A stretch of DNA of 64,000 bases. It comes from Rubripirellula tenax (GTDB taxonomy: Bacteria; Planctomycetota; Planctomycetia; Pirellulales; Pirellulaceae). The translations under genes were made by a program, and so were the position numbers. The stretch covers positions 618,738-682,737 of the forward strand of contig NZ_SJPW01000004.1 of assembly GCF_007860125.1 (NCBI RefSeq), given 5' to 3'. This document shows positions 16,865-26,210 of this stretch, in pieces. Positions within the stretch are counted from its first letter, which is position 1. Each line of letters opens with the position of its first letter. The notes below the pieces were generated by a model, which was given only the letters and a program-made list of their open reading frames with translations, was not told where the DNA came from and searched no databases.

Positions 16865-19800
16865 CTACGGACGTTGAAGCGCAAACGGAAAAGTAGTGGC
16901 TTGAGACGCCGTTTCGACGGCAGTCGTTTCTTTGCCAGTGGTTGAGTCGACAAAAGTTCGTGTCATCGCATGGCGCGCATCGAAACCACGCACAGAATCA
17001 CGCCAGCGGCAGTCAACAGACGAAGTGAGCGAAGCAGAAGGGTTCTGTTTCAGCCAACCGGACATCGCATCGTAGACGTCGTCCGGCAGCGGCAGTTTCG
17101 TAGTGGAGTAACATGCTTCGCGGACCATTTCGACGTTATAGTACGATTCTGCTAACGAAACGCAGCGGCTGATGCCACGCGGAATGTCGACCAATAGGTA
17201 GGGTTTGCCATCGAGGGTATAGACCGCCAGAATCGGCCTTACTTCATTACCTTTGATATCCAGCTTGCCGAGCGTCGCCTCGGCCTGGATCTGCAACATC
17301 TCTTTGACCTGTGCGTCGCCTAGACTCATCTTCGCATTCATCGCTGTATCGAAGTACGGCCTCAAATACTTGACGGCATCGGATACCTGGAACTCTTGCT
17401 CAGGTTCGTCGTTGCTTGTTGCTTGATAAGAGTCCAACGCAACCCTGCAAAAGCTCAGTAGTAAGTCAGCATCCGCGAGTGTTTGGTATTTGTTGCGACT
17501 GCCAGCGTGTTTTAGCAAGATGTCCGATGCGAAGAGACAAAGTTCAAGCTGATCCCGATGCGGTGTGGTGCCGACTTTATCGCGGTATGCGAGGATACAC
17601 TCACGCAGGTTGTTCTGGTCCGTCAGTTCACTTCCGTTCGTCGTCCCTTTTTTCGCGGTTTGTTCGCATGCTCGGACGCACAATGTTGTCAGGGTTCCGA
17701 CGGCATCCAGTAAACCGCCTGCTTTGTCCTTCTGAGGCAAATAGATTTTGTCGGCAACTTCACACATCTGATTCGCGAGTTCGTGGTCAGTGAACGTCGA
17801 CGGGAGACTTAACGCCAACGCTTGTTTGTACAACAACACGGCAGTGGTTTGATCGCGAGCCGAATCACGTAGCAAATGCACACGCGTCATGGCGCGGCGA
17901 TAGTCATCAAGAGCTTCCTTTAAGTCTCGCACCTCTGGATCGCCAAATAGGTTGCAGTCGCCAAGTCGCTCTTGCGTATTGATAGTCCGACCGATGAACT
18001 GATCTTCGATTGCTGCGTCAGCGGAGTCACTGCGAAACTGACCGAACGCAGATTCAACGCGGTCGGTGAGTTTTCGATACTCGGCGGCTGCCAGTGCCGT
18101 TTCGCCTTGAAAACGCATTCCCATCGCGATTCCATGCAAGTTGTGCAGATAGGCGACCTTGGATGAATAGTCTCGCGACTCGTCAAACGCAACTTGGTTA
18201 GCGACCGACGCATCGACACAGACCATTTCTTCGCTGGATGAAAGCGTGTCGGTGTCATCACCGTTAACGCGGCTCATTCGATTCAAGAGAATCTGGTTGG
18301 ACTTGTGGAAAGAACACACAGCATCTTCGATCTTCCATTGCATCATCTTGCACCAGGCATTCCTCCGGTAGATATGGGCTTCGAGGAAATGGCCCGCAAC
18401 TGGAGACGTGAGGCCGTCTGGCTTTGGCTTCGCTAGCTCTTTTGCTTCATCGAGTAAAGAATCAGCTTGTTTCCAGCGATTGATACCGATCCATGCGTCC
18501 GCTTCACTGCATAGAGTGAATGCCATGAAGAAATCAGCGTAGCCTTTCTGCTTGCCATCGAACGTGAGTTGTTCGATTTCGCGACGAGCTTGCTGGTACT
18601 GTTCCGCTGCGAGTTTGTGCTGTTTCAGCTCGCGTTGCAGAAACTCGGCATAGTCAACACGGCACAGGGCTTGGAGGATCTGTAGCGAGTAATTGAACAC
18701 CTTCTCGTCATCTTCAGCCATGTCATTATTCTGCGGCACTTGCGTTGCACGCATCTCGTGCGCATACATTCGGAGTGCCTGTTTGTAGACGCTATCTGCC
18801 TCAGTTTTGCTGAGTGAGTGTTTAACAACAGCTAGCAGATGAACGTCAGCAGCTTGCAAGTCCTTGTCCATGCTGTTGGCGGGAGCGACTTTCGGAGAGA
18901 CACCGCGTGAGGCTTCGATCGCATTGCTTTTGGGTAACAATGGTTCAAGGTCGGATTCAATCTCTGCTAGTGCTTCCCGCAGCTTTTTCCCATTGTCCGC
19001 GTCAAGCAACAGCGTACCGTGTTTGCGACGTAGTCTTGCGACCTCGCTTTCGCCCTCTTTCAGTTGACGCAGCGCAGAATCCGCAGCCAATCGCAGGCTC
19101 TCGGCATCCAAGAGATCGGCGACCTCATTGCCACGTGCAACGACTCGGTGACTGTCATAGATTTGAACCATTTCGGCCCGAATGCTTGGGATAAACCATG
19201 GACATTCTTGAAACCACCAACTGCCCTGGCGGCTGACCACCATGCTGCGCAAGTACGCCTCTTCCAACTCTTCAACAAGAAACTTTTTGAAGTCTGCTTT
19301 CGTGTTCGGTTTGAACGAGAACTCACCCGCATCACCAGTCTGCTCGACCAAGTTGCGACAATCGGGGCGTTGGCTGGGATCAAAGTAGCCTTCCAGATGC
19401 TGCAAAATCGCATGAGCCGTCACTGGCTGCTTTTGATTCTGTGCTGGAATGCGTCGCAACCCATGCAAAAACGCCGATGTAAACTTCGAGTTGCCGTCGC
19501 GACCGTCGGACGCAAGCTGACTGGCGCGACAAGACGCCATCGCTTGAAACGCGGGAGCATTGAGCAGACTTTCGTCACTACGCCCTCTGCCATCGCTCGG
19601 TGGCTGGAAGGCGGTGGAGGCACGATGTTGATTAAAAATTTCTCCCGAGTGGCAACAGTCGAGTACTAACAGTTTCTGCTTAGCCTTGATCCGCCCGAGG
19701 TCGTCAATCAAGCCGAACGGCAAACCAAAAAGGTTACCGATCGGTTCGCCATTTTGAAGTTCAACATCCATCGCAAGCATCGCAACATTGTTTCCGCTTG

Positions 19801-20317
19801 TGGATTGTGATCCAAGCTTGATTCCGTGACCTGCAAAGAAGAAGAAGACGGTATCGTCCTCGTCCGCTTCCTTGCTGACCCGCAACAACTCGCGTGCAAT
19901 GTTCGATTTCGTAGGCAACCGCTCAGAGTCGGTCCCTTTGTCGTCCGTCAAGACGATGACGTGACTTTTGTCGTAGTCGTAATAATTGGTCAGGATATCG
20001 GCAATTGCCAACGCATCGTTGGCAGCGTTGGACAAAGCGGGCAGGGCGTCACGGCTAAGAAGATCATCGCCGTCACGCAGTTCTTCTTGACGACTGGTGT
20101 AGTTCACGCCGATCAGGATGGCCCAATTCTCGCCGCCACGCAGATCTTTCTTGCCAAAGCCAAGATCATCGTCAGCTAAGGTTTGGCTCCGAGACAGAAG
20201 CGAGATTGCAATGAACAGGACAGCGATCGCAAACGTTAACGCAACGGTCGGAAAACCTACACCGCCCGAGACGCAACGAAGGCTCCGAGAAATGATTGTT
20301 GGGAAAATCTTCTTCAT
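16865..20317 (-). CDS. Membrane-anchored caspase-family protein with helical repeats
   Basis: 1,150 residues from the ATG at 20317 (an in-frame upstream start at 20428 adds a segment before the natural MKKIFPTIISRSLR). One membrane segment (about 20-42) precedes a peptidase C14 (caspase/metacaspase) domain at about 62-270. It starts ENWAILIGVNY, with catalytic His164 in FFFFAGHGIK and catalytic Cys222 in LVLDCCHSG. The remaining 850 residues are alpha-helical and TPR-like, without other enzymes visible. Cleavage after Arg/Lys or Asp is typical of this clan, but the target is unknown. It is probably co-transcribed with the second caspase gene upstream, 187 bases away. Confidence 0.88.
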   Translation of the reverse strand: MKKIFPTIISRSLRCVSGGVGFPTVALTFAIAVLFIAISLLSRSQTLADDDLGFGKKDLRGGENWAILIGVNYTSRQEELRDGDDLLSRDALPALSNAANDALAIADILTNYYDYDKSHVIVLTDDKGTDSERLPTKSNIARELLRVSKEADEDDTVFFFFAGHGIKLGSQSTSGNNVAMLAMDVELQNGEPIGNLFGLPFGLIDDLGRIKAKQKLLVLDCCHSGEIFNQHRASTAFQPPSDGRGRSDESLLNAPAFQAMASCRASQLASDGRDGNSKFTSAFLHGLRRIPAQNQKQPVTAHAILQHLEGYFDPSQRPDCRNLVEQTGDAGEFSFKPNTKADFKKFLVEELEEAYLRSMVVSRQGSWWFQECPWFIPSIRAEMVQIYDSHRVVARGNEVADLLDAESLRLAADSALRQLKEGESEVARLRRKHGTLLLDADNGKKLREALAEIESDLEPLLPKSNAIEASRGVSPKVAPANSMDKDLQAADVHLLAVVKHSLSKTEADSVYKQALRMYAHEMRATQVPQNNDMAEDDEKVFNYSLQILQALCRVDYAEFLQRELKQHKLAAEQYQQARREIEQLTFDGKQKGYADFFMAFTLCSEADAWIGINRWKQADSLLDEAKELAKPKPDGLTSPVAGHFLEAHIYRRNAWCKMMQWKIEDAVCSFHKSNQILLNRMSRVNGDDTDTLSSSEEMVCVDASVANQVAFDESRDYSSKVAYLHNLHGIAMGMRFQGETALAAAEYRKLTDRVESAFGQFRSDSADAAIEDQFIGRTINTQERLGDCNLFGDPEVRDLKEALDDYRRAMTRVHLLRDSARDQTTAVLLYKQALALSLPSTFTDHELANQMCEVADKIYLPQKDKAGGLLDAVGTLTTLCVRACEQTAKKGTTNGSELTDQNNLRECILAYRDKVGTTPHRDQLELCLFASDILLKHAGSRNKYQTLADADLLLSFCRVALDSYQATSNDEPEQEFQVSDAVKYLRPYFDTAMNAKMSLGDAQVKEMLQIQAEATLGKLDIKGNEVRPILAVYTLDGKPYLLVDIPRGISRCVSLAESYYNVEMVREACYSTTKLPLPDDVYDAMSGWLKQNPSASLTSSVDCRWRDSVRGFDARHAMTRTFVDSTTGKETTAVETASQATTFPFALQRP

Positions 20318-20350
20318 GCTACCAATTCCAGTGAATTCAAGCTTTATCGA

Positions 20351-20363
20351 GTGGCAGTGCCAC
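20351..20363. promoter_or_regulatory. Short perfect palindrome upstream of caspase gene
   Basis: GTGGCAGTGCCAC is a perfect 13-base dyad (six bases each side of a central G), 34 bases upstream of the start at 20317. It could be an operator or a small hairpin in the 187-base spacer between the two caspase genes. The rest of the spacer shows nothing I can name. Confidence 0.3.
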
Positions 20364-20504
20364 CACCCAGCGTAGTGGTTGCGATCCGAAACTGCAAACG
20401 ATTCGTTTCGTCCAAAGTTGCAAAACACGCACCTTTACGATCGTTTCCGATGTCCATCACTCAATTGCCATCAGTTGTAGCGATTACGCAGGCTGCAACG
20501 TCAA

Positions 20505-22541
20505 CTATTCCGAGACGACCCAGGAAACCATTGACATTTGAGGCTGCTGCGTTGTGCCCCCGGTGCGAAATTTCTGGTTGCCGAACGTGGCATCATAAAG
20601 CTGCTTTTCAAACGGCGTCTTCGCGACAAAACCTCGCTTCTTCGCGACGACATCGCCAAGTTTTGTTTGTTCGATTCCAACGTAGTTCAATTGATGCTTC
20701 ACCCTACCTTCCTGCGGAATGCCGACCAAGACTAAGCCGTTTTGCCCCCACATCTTCTCATTGATGGTCATTTCAAACAACGCGATCGTTGTCGGACGAA
20801 ATAGACTTTGCGCTGGCTTTATAAAGTCCGACGCTTGACTAGCAATTTGAAAGCGTGAGCTGACAAAGAACACCGCGAAGGCAGCATCGTAGGCACCTTC
20901 GTTAACAACTTCGATTCGCAACACGTCGCCTGCCTTGACCACATCTGTGGTGAGATCACCAGTCACTTTGGTCATCTTCAGCTTGATGTCGTGCGTTGCG
21001 GCTGCGTTGGGTCCATACGCTGCCGCGAGTCGTTGAAGGTTCTCGCAGTTGTACACTCGGCGAAGATCACGCTCGACTGCATCGACAAGTCCGCTGTTGG
21101 CTAGTGAAGATAGGTAGCGGACATGCGGGACGCGTTGAAGTTGTGCTGCGGTCGGCCAGTCGTCGCCAAGCGTCAAGGCGACTTCATTGGGCACTAAAAG
21201 ACGATCTGTCTCAGACACCAAGAGCGTCCATCCTTGGGTGCCTTTTGTTTCAACGACACGGAAAATACTGAGTGGATCGGCTGCCTTTTCTCGAATCGTC
21301 ATCTCAAGCGATTGCGCCGCATCGACTTCGCTCGCTGAGATAGTCAAAGCAATACGCAGTTCGCCAAGCTCTTGGCTGACGACTTGGCATGTTGAGTTCT
21401 TAGGTAGGTCGTCGATCGGAACAGGTTCTGAAAAATCGCCGTAAGCAACACTGTTAATCTCGGCAGTCGTCGCGGATAGATTCGTTACCTGCACGTAACC
21501 GATTGGCGTTATTTGCTTGCGATCCTGCGGAGCAAAGATGGCTACGATCGCGTTCATGGTCAGTCCGGCCATCTGGCCACCGATGATTGACGCCGTGTCT
21601 CCATCGTTTTGCAGGTACATCGGATTCGCCCGTGGCCACTTCTCAAAGCCGAGTACTTCCTGATCCAAGTCACCTTCACAAAAAGGAGTCGGCCAAGTAC
21701 GTCCGAGAGCACGGTATCTTTCGATAATTCCACGTCGCAGATCTTCGTAGGACAAGCTTGCATTGTCGTCAACGGACTGCTGGTCCAAACACTGCAACAA
21801 GCAATACGTAAACAATCCATGCGGCACGGGCTTGCCTGCTGACTTATCGAGCGATTTGTCTTCGATTGCCCGTTCGTAGGCTTGGCAAGCGTAGAACGCA
21901 ACGCAGTTCGATGATCCGTCTTTGGGCAACTCCCACCCAACATCGTCGTTGCTCTTGGGTGCGGCAAGACGTATCGCATCAAGCTCGGGCGAAGCCAGTC
22001 CACGAACCGTTTCATTAGGATCGCCGCCTCGCGTCATTGTTCCAGAGAAACAACTGTCGAATACGATCCAGGTGCGAATCCCTTTTTGATTGAGTGCTGC
22101 CAACCAAACGCCGATTTGGTCGTCCAAGATGACTTCGGTTTCGTCGATCGGCATGAAAAACTCGTCCGTGCCATCTTTCTCCGTATCGCTTCTACGTTGC
22201 CCGCCGTGACCGGACATGTAAATCAACAGCATGTCGGGAGCTTCGTCCGCCGCCCAATCCGCTGCGACAACGGTCTCGAAGGCCGCATGGATATTGCTGT
22301 AGGTGGGAGGTTTTGTCGTGGTGTCAGCGTCACTCAAGACCGTCAGATCGTCTGGTCTGAAACCAAATCGAGGCGTTGCCAATCGCTCTTTCAGTAAGGC
22401 AACATCGACACCGCAACCGTGCAGATCACTCTGCGTTTTATAGTCGGAGCATCCAATCAAGAGTGCATGACGCGCGGCATAGGCTTGATGTTGAGAAAGA
22501 ACAATCCACGCGATCAGTGGAAAAAGAACAAATCGAAACAT
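20505..22541 (-). CDS. Secreted caspase-family protein
   Basis: 678 residues. The signal peptide FRFVLFPLIAWIVLSQHQAYA (cleavage about 22) leads straight into a peptidase C14 domain (about 24-290). It contains ARHALLIGCSDY, catalytic His112 in LIYMSGHGG and catalytic Cys164 in FDSCFSG. The region after about 300 has an all-beta pattern ending in a domain with LKMTKVTGDLTTDVVKAGDV, like DUF4384-type domains that often follow secreted caspases. Both catalytic residues are present, so it should be active. It is in tandem with the larger caspase protein and 73 bases after the His-tailed secreted protein gene. Confidence 0.88.
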   Translation of the reverse strand: MFRFVLFPLIAWIVLSQHQAYAARHALLIGCSDYKTQSDLHGCGVDVALLKERLATPRFGFRPDDLTVLSDADTTTKPPTYSNIHAAFETVVAADWAADEAPDMLLIYMSGHGGQRRSDTEKDGTDEFFMPIDETEVILDDQIGVWLAALNQKGIRTWIVFDSCFSGTMTRGGDPNETVRGLASPELDAIRLAAPKSNDDVGWELPKDGSSNCVAFYACQAYERAIEDKSLDKSAGKPVPHGLFTYCLLQCLDQQSVDDNASLSYEDLRRGIIERYRALGRTWPTPFCEGDLDQEVLGFEKWPRANPMYLQNDGDTASIIGGQMAGLTMNAIVAIFAPQDRKQITPIGYVQVTNLSATTAEINSVAYGDFSEPVPIDDLPKNSTCQVVSQELGELRIALTISASEVDAAQSLEMTIREKAADPLSIFRVVETKGTQGWTLLVSETDRLLVPNEVALTLGDDWPTAAQLQRVPHVRYLSSLANSGLVDAVERDLRRVYNCENLQRLAAAYGPNAAATHDIKLKMTKVTGDLTTDVVKAGDVLRIEVVNEGAYDAAFAVFFVSSRFQIASQASDFIKPAQSLFRPTTIALFEMTINEKMWGQNGLVLVGIPQEGRVKHQLNYVGIEQTKLGDVVAKKRGFVAKTPFEKQLYDATFGNQKFRTGGTTQQPQMSMVSWVVSE

Positions 22542-22564
22542 TGGAGAACCTTTCCGCGAGCGGG

Positions 22565-22589
22565 AGCTGGACCCATGGCGGGTCCAGCT
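22565..22589. repeat. Intercistronic 10-bp hairpin
   Basis: AGCTGGACCC (22565-22574) and GGGTCCAGCT (22580-22589) are exact reverse complements around ATGGC. It lies between the genes at 22615-23334 and 20505-22541 on the minus strand, has no T-tract, and may act in mRNA processing or differential expression. Confidence 0.55.
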
Positions 22590-22614
22590 TCAAAGTTAAA
22601 CTTCTGACCAATTC

Positions 22615-23334
22615 CTACCAGGGGAAGTGGTGAGGATGTGGCGGATCGAGACGGAAGACCCATCGGTGCTGGTGGCCGACGATGTGATCGTTCCAGCGGT
22701 GCCCCTCGTGATCGCGAGCTTCGAGGTAGTGCGCGCTATGCACATGAAATGTGCCGACACTATGACCTTCGACGTGCCCGATCTCACGACCATTGACGTA
22801 GACATGGACTTCGTCGTGGTTCGACCTGTTGTCGATATACAAATCTCCATCGAGATCCTTCGTCGCGTCTCCTTCTTTGGGCATCTTCTCGGCAGCCGCT
22901 TTGGCAACTTTCATGATTTTGTCGCCAAGATCGCCACCGAGCAACTTTGCAGCCGTTGCGATCTCGGTCGGATTTCCGCGATTCTCTGCAAGTGTCACGG
23001 CTTCTTCTTGCAACGCGCTTGATGTCAAAGACGCCTGCTTGCCAGAAAGTGATTCAGCCGCCGACAAAAGTTCCGCTGATAAGAGCAGCTCGATCGGATC
23101 GGCAGCCAATCGTGCTGCGTCGATTTTTTGGCCCAAGTCGTTAATCGCTCCGAGCGAAACGCCAAGCTCGGTACCGAAATCAATGAACTTCGCTTGCTTG
23201 ACAGTTTCCGGCTTAAGTGTGACGACCTTTTCGTCTGCCGCTTGGTCCTGAGCATTTGCTGCCAGACCAGTGATACCCACTAACAGAGTCGCCATAACGA
23301 TTCGTGAGAGTTGTCGGGAAAAGAATTTGTACAT
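22615..23334 (-). CDS. Secreted protein with His-rich C-terminus
   Basis: 239 residues from the ATG at 23334, preceded by GAGG about eight bases upstream; the longer frame to 23439 lacks a signal at its N-terminus. Signal peptide about 1-30 (ending GLAANAQ). Residues 35-170 are Ala/Leu/Glu-rich helices. From about 175 there is a beta pattern (DGDLYIDNRSNHDEVHVYVN) ending in a His-rich tail (HRWNDHIVGHQHRWVFRL). No known family. It is the first gene of the minus-strand group that continues with the two caspases, and so may be a partner, inhibitor or substrate; that is inference. Confidence 0.7.
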   Translation of the reverse strand: MYKFFSRQLSRIVMATLLVGITGLAANAQDQAADEKVVTLKPETVKQAKFIDFGTELGVSLGAINDLGQKIDAARLAADPIELLLSAELLSAAESLSGKQASLTSSALQEEAVTLAENRGNPTEIATAAKLLGGDLGDKIMKVAKAAAEKMPKEGDATKDLDGDLYIDNRSNHDEVHVYVNGREIGHVEGHSVGTFHVHSAHYLEARDHEGHRWNDHIVGHQHRWVFRLDPPHPHHFPW

Positions 23335-23463
23335 CGTGTTTACCTCGTGCCTTAACGGCTGAAAGAAAGGAGTCAATCCATTGAGTGTGTGTCCGTCCTG
23401 GTGTGAAGTCTGGCCGCTTGCATCAAAATGATCGTCCATCTCAAAACAGCCCGCCGCGTGGTG

Positions 23464-23493
23464 ATTGTACGCCCCCCTGGGCGGGGATACAAT
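23464..23493. promoter_or_regulatory. Palindromic bidirectional promoter-like site
   Basis: On the plus strand TTGTAC (23465-23470) and TACAAT (23488-23493) are 17 bases apart. On the minus strand TTGTAT and TACAAT are also 17 bases apart within the same 30 bases, because the element is a dyad (ATTGTA...CCCC / GGGG...TACAAT). It lies between the start of the caspase group (23334) and the sigma-factor gene (23627) and could drive both. Confidence 0.55.
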
Positions 23494-23626
23494 CAGTAGA
23501 CGGCACTGGCGTCAACCAGCACGGAAGCTTCACACCCGCATCCAATGCAATGTCACGGCGGTTGCGGAAAGTAATCTGGAATTTTCGAGATCGAGTCGTC
23601 ACTGAAAGCACAAGGCGCATCCCAAT

Positions 23627-24256
23627 ATGACTCACTTGCACGGCACGCATGTAGACGCCACCTCAACGCCGCCGACGAAAAGCCTTTCAGACTTGCTCGT
23701 CGCGTTGGCCCAGCATAATCCGGACGCTCCGAGTCGCGTGCTGGAAATGTACGGAGACGAGATTCATCGCTTTATTCGTTTCCGAATGCGAGATTCCGTT
23801 CTTCGGAGGCTGCATGATTCCATTGATGTAGAGCAATCGGTCTTTCGTCGTTTCTTTCAGAGGGCGTCGAGCAACGAATTGCGGCTTGCCAATGAAGATG
23901 AGTTGCGGGCGTACTTGTTCACGCTCGCTAAAAATCGTGTTCGCGAATTGAAGCGATCACTGTCCGCAGCGAAACGAAAAGCCCATTTCGTTGAAGAAGA
24001 TTCCACGTTTCAACTTGGCCAGATCGGCGGCAATGCGACGAATCCTGACAGTGCGATCGCGGAGGCGGAGTTGATGACTGAAGTGCGTTCGCTCGTCGGC
24101 ACGGACGACTGGACAGCGGTGGTAGAACGGCTCGACGGTCGAACGTGGAAAGAAGTCGCTGAAGATCAAGGTGTGATGCCAGACACGCTTCGCAAGAGAA
24201 TTCAAACCGCTCTGAACCAAGTAAAGAATCGCCTGATGGGCAACGACACAACATGA
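23627..24256 (+). CDS. ECF-family RNA polymerase sigma factor
   Basis: 209 residues. Region 2 is at about 35-110 (YGDEIHRFIRFRMRD, then DIDVEQSVFRRFF-like helix reading DSIDVEQSVFRRFF, and LRAYLFTLAKNRVRELKR). Region 4 is at about 145-205 (helix-turn-helix WKEVAEDQGVMPDTLRKRIQ). This is the pattern of planctomycetal ECF sigma factors that pair with Ser/Thr kinases. Its last codon overlaps the kinase start by four bases (ATGA). No anti-sigma factor is adjacent, so the kinase is the likely regulator. Targets may include the divergent caspase group. Confidence 0.9.
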   Translation: MTHLHGTHVDATSTPPTKSLSDLLVALAQHNPDAPSRVLEMYGDEIHRFIRFRMRDSVLRRLHDSIDVEQSVFRRFFQRASSNELRLANEDELRAYLFTLAKNRVRELKRSLSAAKRKAHFVEEDSTFQLGQIGGNATNPDSAIAEAELMTEVRSLVGTDDWTAVVERLDGRTWKEVAEDQGVMPDTLRKRIQTALNQVKNRLMGNDTT

Positions 24257-26103
24257 ATGACGATGAATTTGAAAAGCTGCTTCGCGAAACCGAGTTTTTG
24301 CCACCTATCGAAATGTCGTCGCATGTTGCAACTGTGATCGCTCAGCAAGCGGATCGGCTCAATGACAGCCAGAGGGTAGATTTACTTTACTTGGAATATC
24401 TGTCTAAACAATCCAGCGGTGTCAGCGAGGAAATTGGTGATCTTTGTACTCGCTATCCTGAATCCGCCGATAAATTGCTGCGACAGATTGAGGTGGACAC
24501 CGAGTTGTCGCGACTCGACGGCGAGACGGACCCACTAGGTTCGTTTGAAAATCACGTCACGGCGATCGAGCACATCGGCGCATACACGGTGATTGAAAAG
24601 ATCGGCGAAGGATCGCAAGCCGAGGTTTTTCGCGTTATCCATCCCATGCTTCGCTGCGAACTGGCAATGAAGGTCGGCAAGTGCAAGACCGCAGCCACCG
24701 ACCGGATTCTCGAAGAGGGACGTTTGCTGGTCACGGTCAACGATCCCGGAATAGCGCGTGTGATCGACGCGGGTGTATGGCACGATCGGCCTTTCATCGT
24801 ATCGGAATTGATTCGTGGCACGACACTAAAGCAACGTGTGGATGACCGTACTTTAACGCAGACCCAGCTTGTTGAAGCGTTAATACGACTAGCATGCACA
24901 GTCCAAACTTTGCATGAGGCCGGAATCGTTCACTGCGATATTAAGCCCGCGAACGTGCTGGTCGATGCAAACGGACTTCCTAAATTGGTTGATTTTGGGC
25001 TAGCGATCAATCGCGGCGTAGACGTTTGGGACGAGAATGCCACCGGGCGACAAGATCATTCCGGCGGTACGCTCGCTTACATGGCCCCAGAATTGCTCAC
25101 TTCCGATAACAATCGTGATGAAAGACGTTATCGGAAACCCGTATCGGATGTATTCTCGCTCGGTGCGTTGCTCTACTTCGGCTTGGTTGGAAATCATCCT
25201 TACGCTTCGCGCTCGTCGCTCAATGTGGTTGATCTAGTCGCCACCGGGCAATGGGATCGCGATGTCCTTCGGAATGCGGACACACCCAGTCAAGTGATCC
25301 GAATTTGCGAAGCGGCATTGGCCACTGATCCTGGAAAACGTACTGCGTCGGCTAGCGACTTTGCGGACGAGCTACAGTGTTGGCTTGAACAACGAACCAG
25401 CCGACCTCTTTATTACAAAACGATTTTGGCAATCTCGATTGCGGTATTTAGCTTTGTTGGTTTGGTCCTTTGGCGATCAAACTCAAGTCAAATGAATTTT
25501 CCTTTACCGCTGGCTGTCTCGCCATCAAAATGGATTACTGAATCGAAACGCCTAGGACTGCTGGATGTCAAAGTATGGTCCGAGCAATATGCCTTTGAAC
25601 TCGTTCATCGCGTGCCGATAGCCACAGGAGAAGGCTTGCAAGTCAACGCTTCGCTTCGCGGCGGACGGCAGGGTGAGTTATGGATTGTCTCAAGCGAAGG
25701 GAAGCCTGAACGTTTGGCCGGTTTTGCCGCTGAGGATCAACCGCGTTGGGTTCACTACCCCGCCAAGCTTGACCAAGCAGTTCCGCTCACTGGCCCTGCG
25801 GGCACGGAGGTAATCGTTTGGCTTGAACTGCCCGCCTCGAAAGAACTGAGTACGGGCATCTACAACGAGCAAACCGCCGAAATCCTGCGTCCCAGCACTC
25901 AATGGCCGTCCATCGGTGATGCATTGGTATTCCGGATCGTCGATGGCGTGCTGACAATCGAACAGAACGACCGCTCTCTCGGATCACCGCAGGATATCGA
26001 CGCTCCCTTGGCGACTGTCCAAAAGCATCTTAGGAACGCGACGCACGAACTCAACAGTCGAGGGATTGGCGTCGAGATTATTGCTTTCACACACGCCGAA
26101 TAA
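24253..26103 (+). CDS. Membrane Ser/Thr protein kinase coupled to sigma factor
   Basis: 616 residues. An N-terminal helical region of 105 residues precedes the kinase domain (about 110-390): glycine loop GEGSQAEVF (118-126), Lys140 in AMK, catalytic Asp229 in HCDIKPANV, DFG at 247-249 and APE in MAPELL. The catalytic loop reads HCD instead of HRD, marking a non-RD kinase that may not need activation-loop phosphorylation. One membrane segment (about 396-415) is followed by a 200-residue extracytoplasmic domain of beta character without known family, probably the sensor. It overlaps the sigma-factor gene by four bases. Confidence 0.9.
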   Translation: MNDDEFEKLLRETEFLPPIEMSSHVATVIAQQADRLNDSQRVDLLYLEYLSKQSSGVSEEIGDLCTRYPESADKLLRQIEVDTELSRLDGETDPLGSFENHVTAIEHIGAYTVIEKIGEGSQAEVFRVIHPMLRCELAMKVGKCKTAATDRILEEGRLLVTVNDPGIARVIDAGVWHDRPFIVSELIRGTTLKQRVDDRTLTQTQLVEALIRLACTVQTLHEAGIVHCDIKPANVLVDANGLPKLVDFGLAINRGVDVWDENATGRQDHSGGTLAYMAPELLTSDNNRDERRYRKPVSDVFSLGALLYFGLVGNHPYASRSSLNVVDLVATGQWDRDVLRNADTPSQVIRICEAALATDPGKRTASASDFADELQCWLEQRTSRPLYYKTILAISIAVFSFVGLVLWRSNSSQMNFPLPLAVSPSKWITESKRLGLLDVKVWSEQYAFELVHRVPIATGEGLQVNASLRGGRQGELWIVSSEGKPERLAGFAAEDQPRWVHYPAKLDQAVPLTGPAGTEVIVWLELPASKELSTGIYNEQTAEILRPSTQWPSIGDALVFRIVDGVLTIEQNDRSLGSPQDIDAPLATVQKHLRNATHELNSRGIGVEIIAFTHAE

Positions 26104-26210
26104 AACTTTCCGGATTCCTTTCCGCTAGGCGTCCGTTTTTGACTTGTCTTGGTTGTCGGGCTTACTGAAGCCCAAAACAATGTTCTCAACCAAGCACGAA
26201 GGAAACGAAA

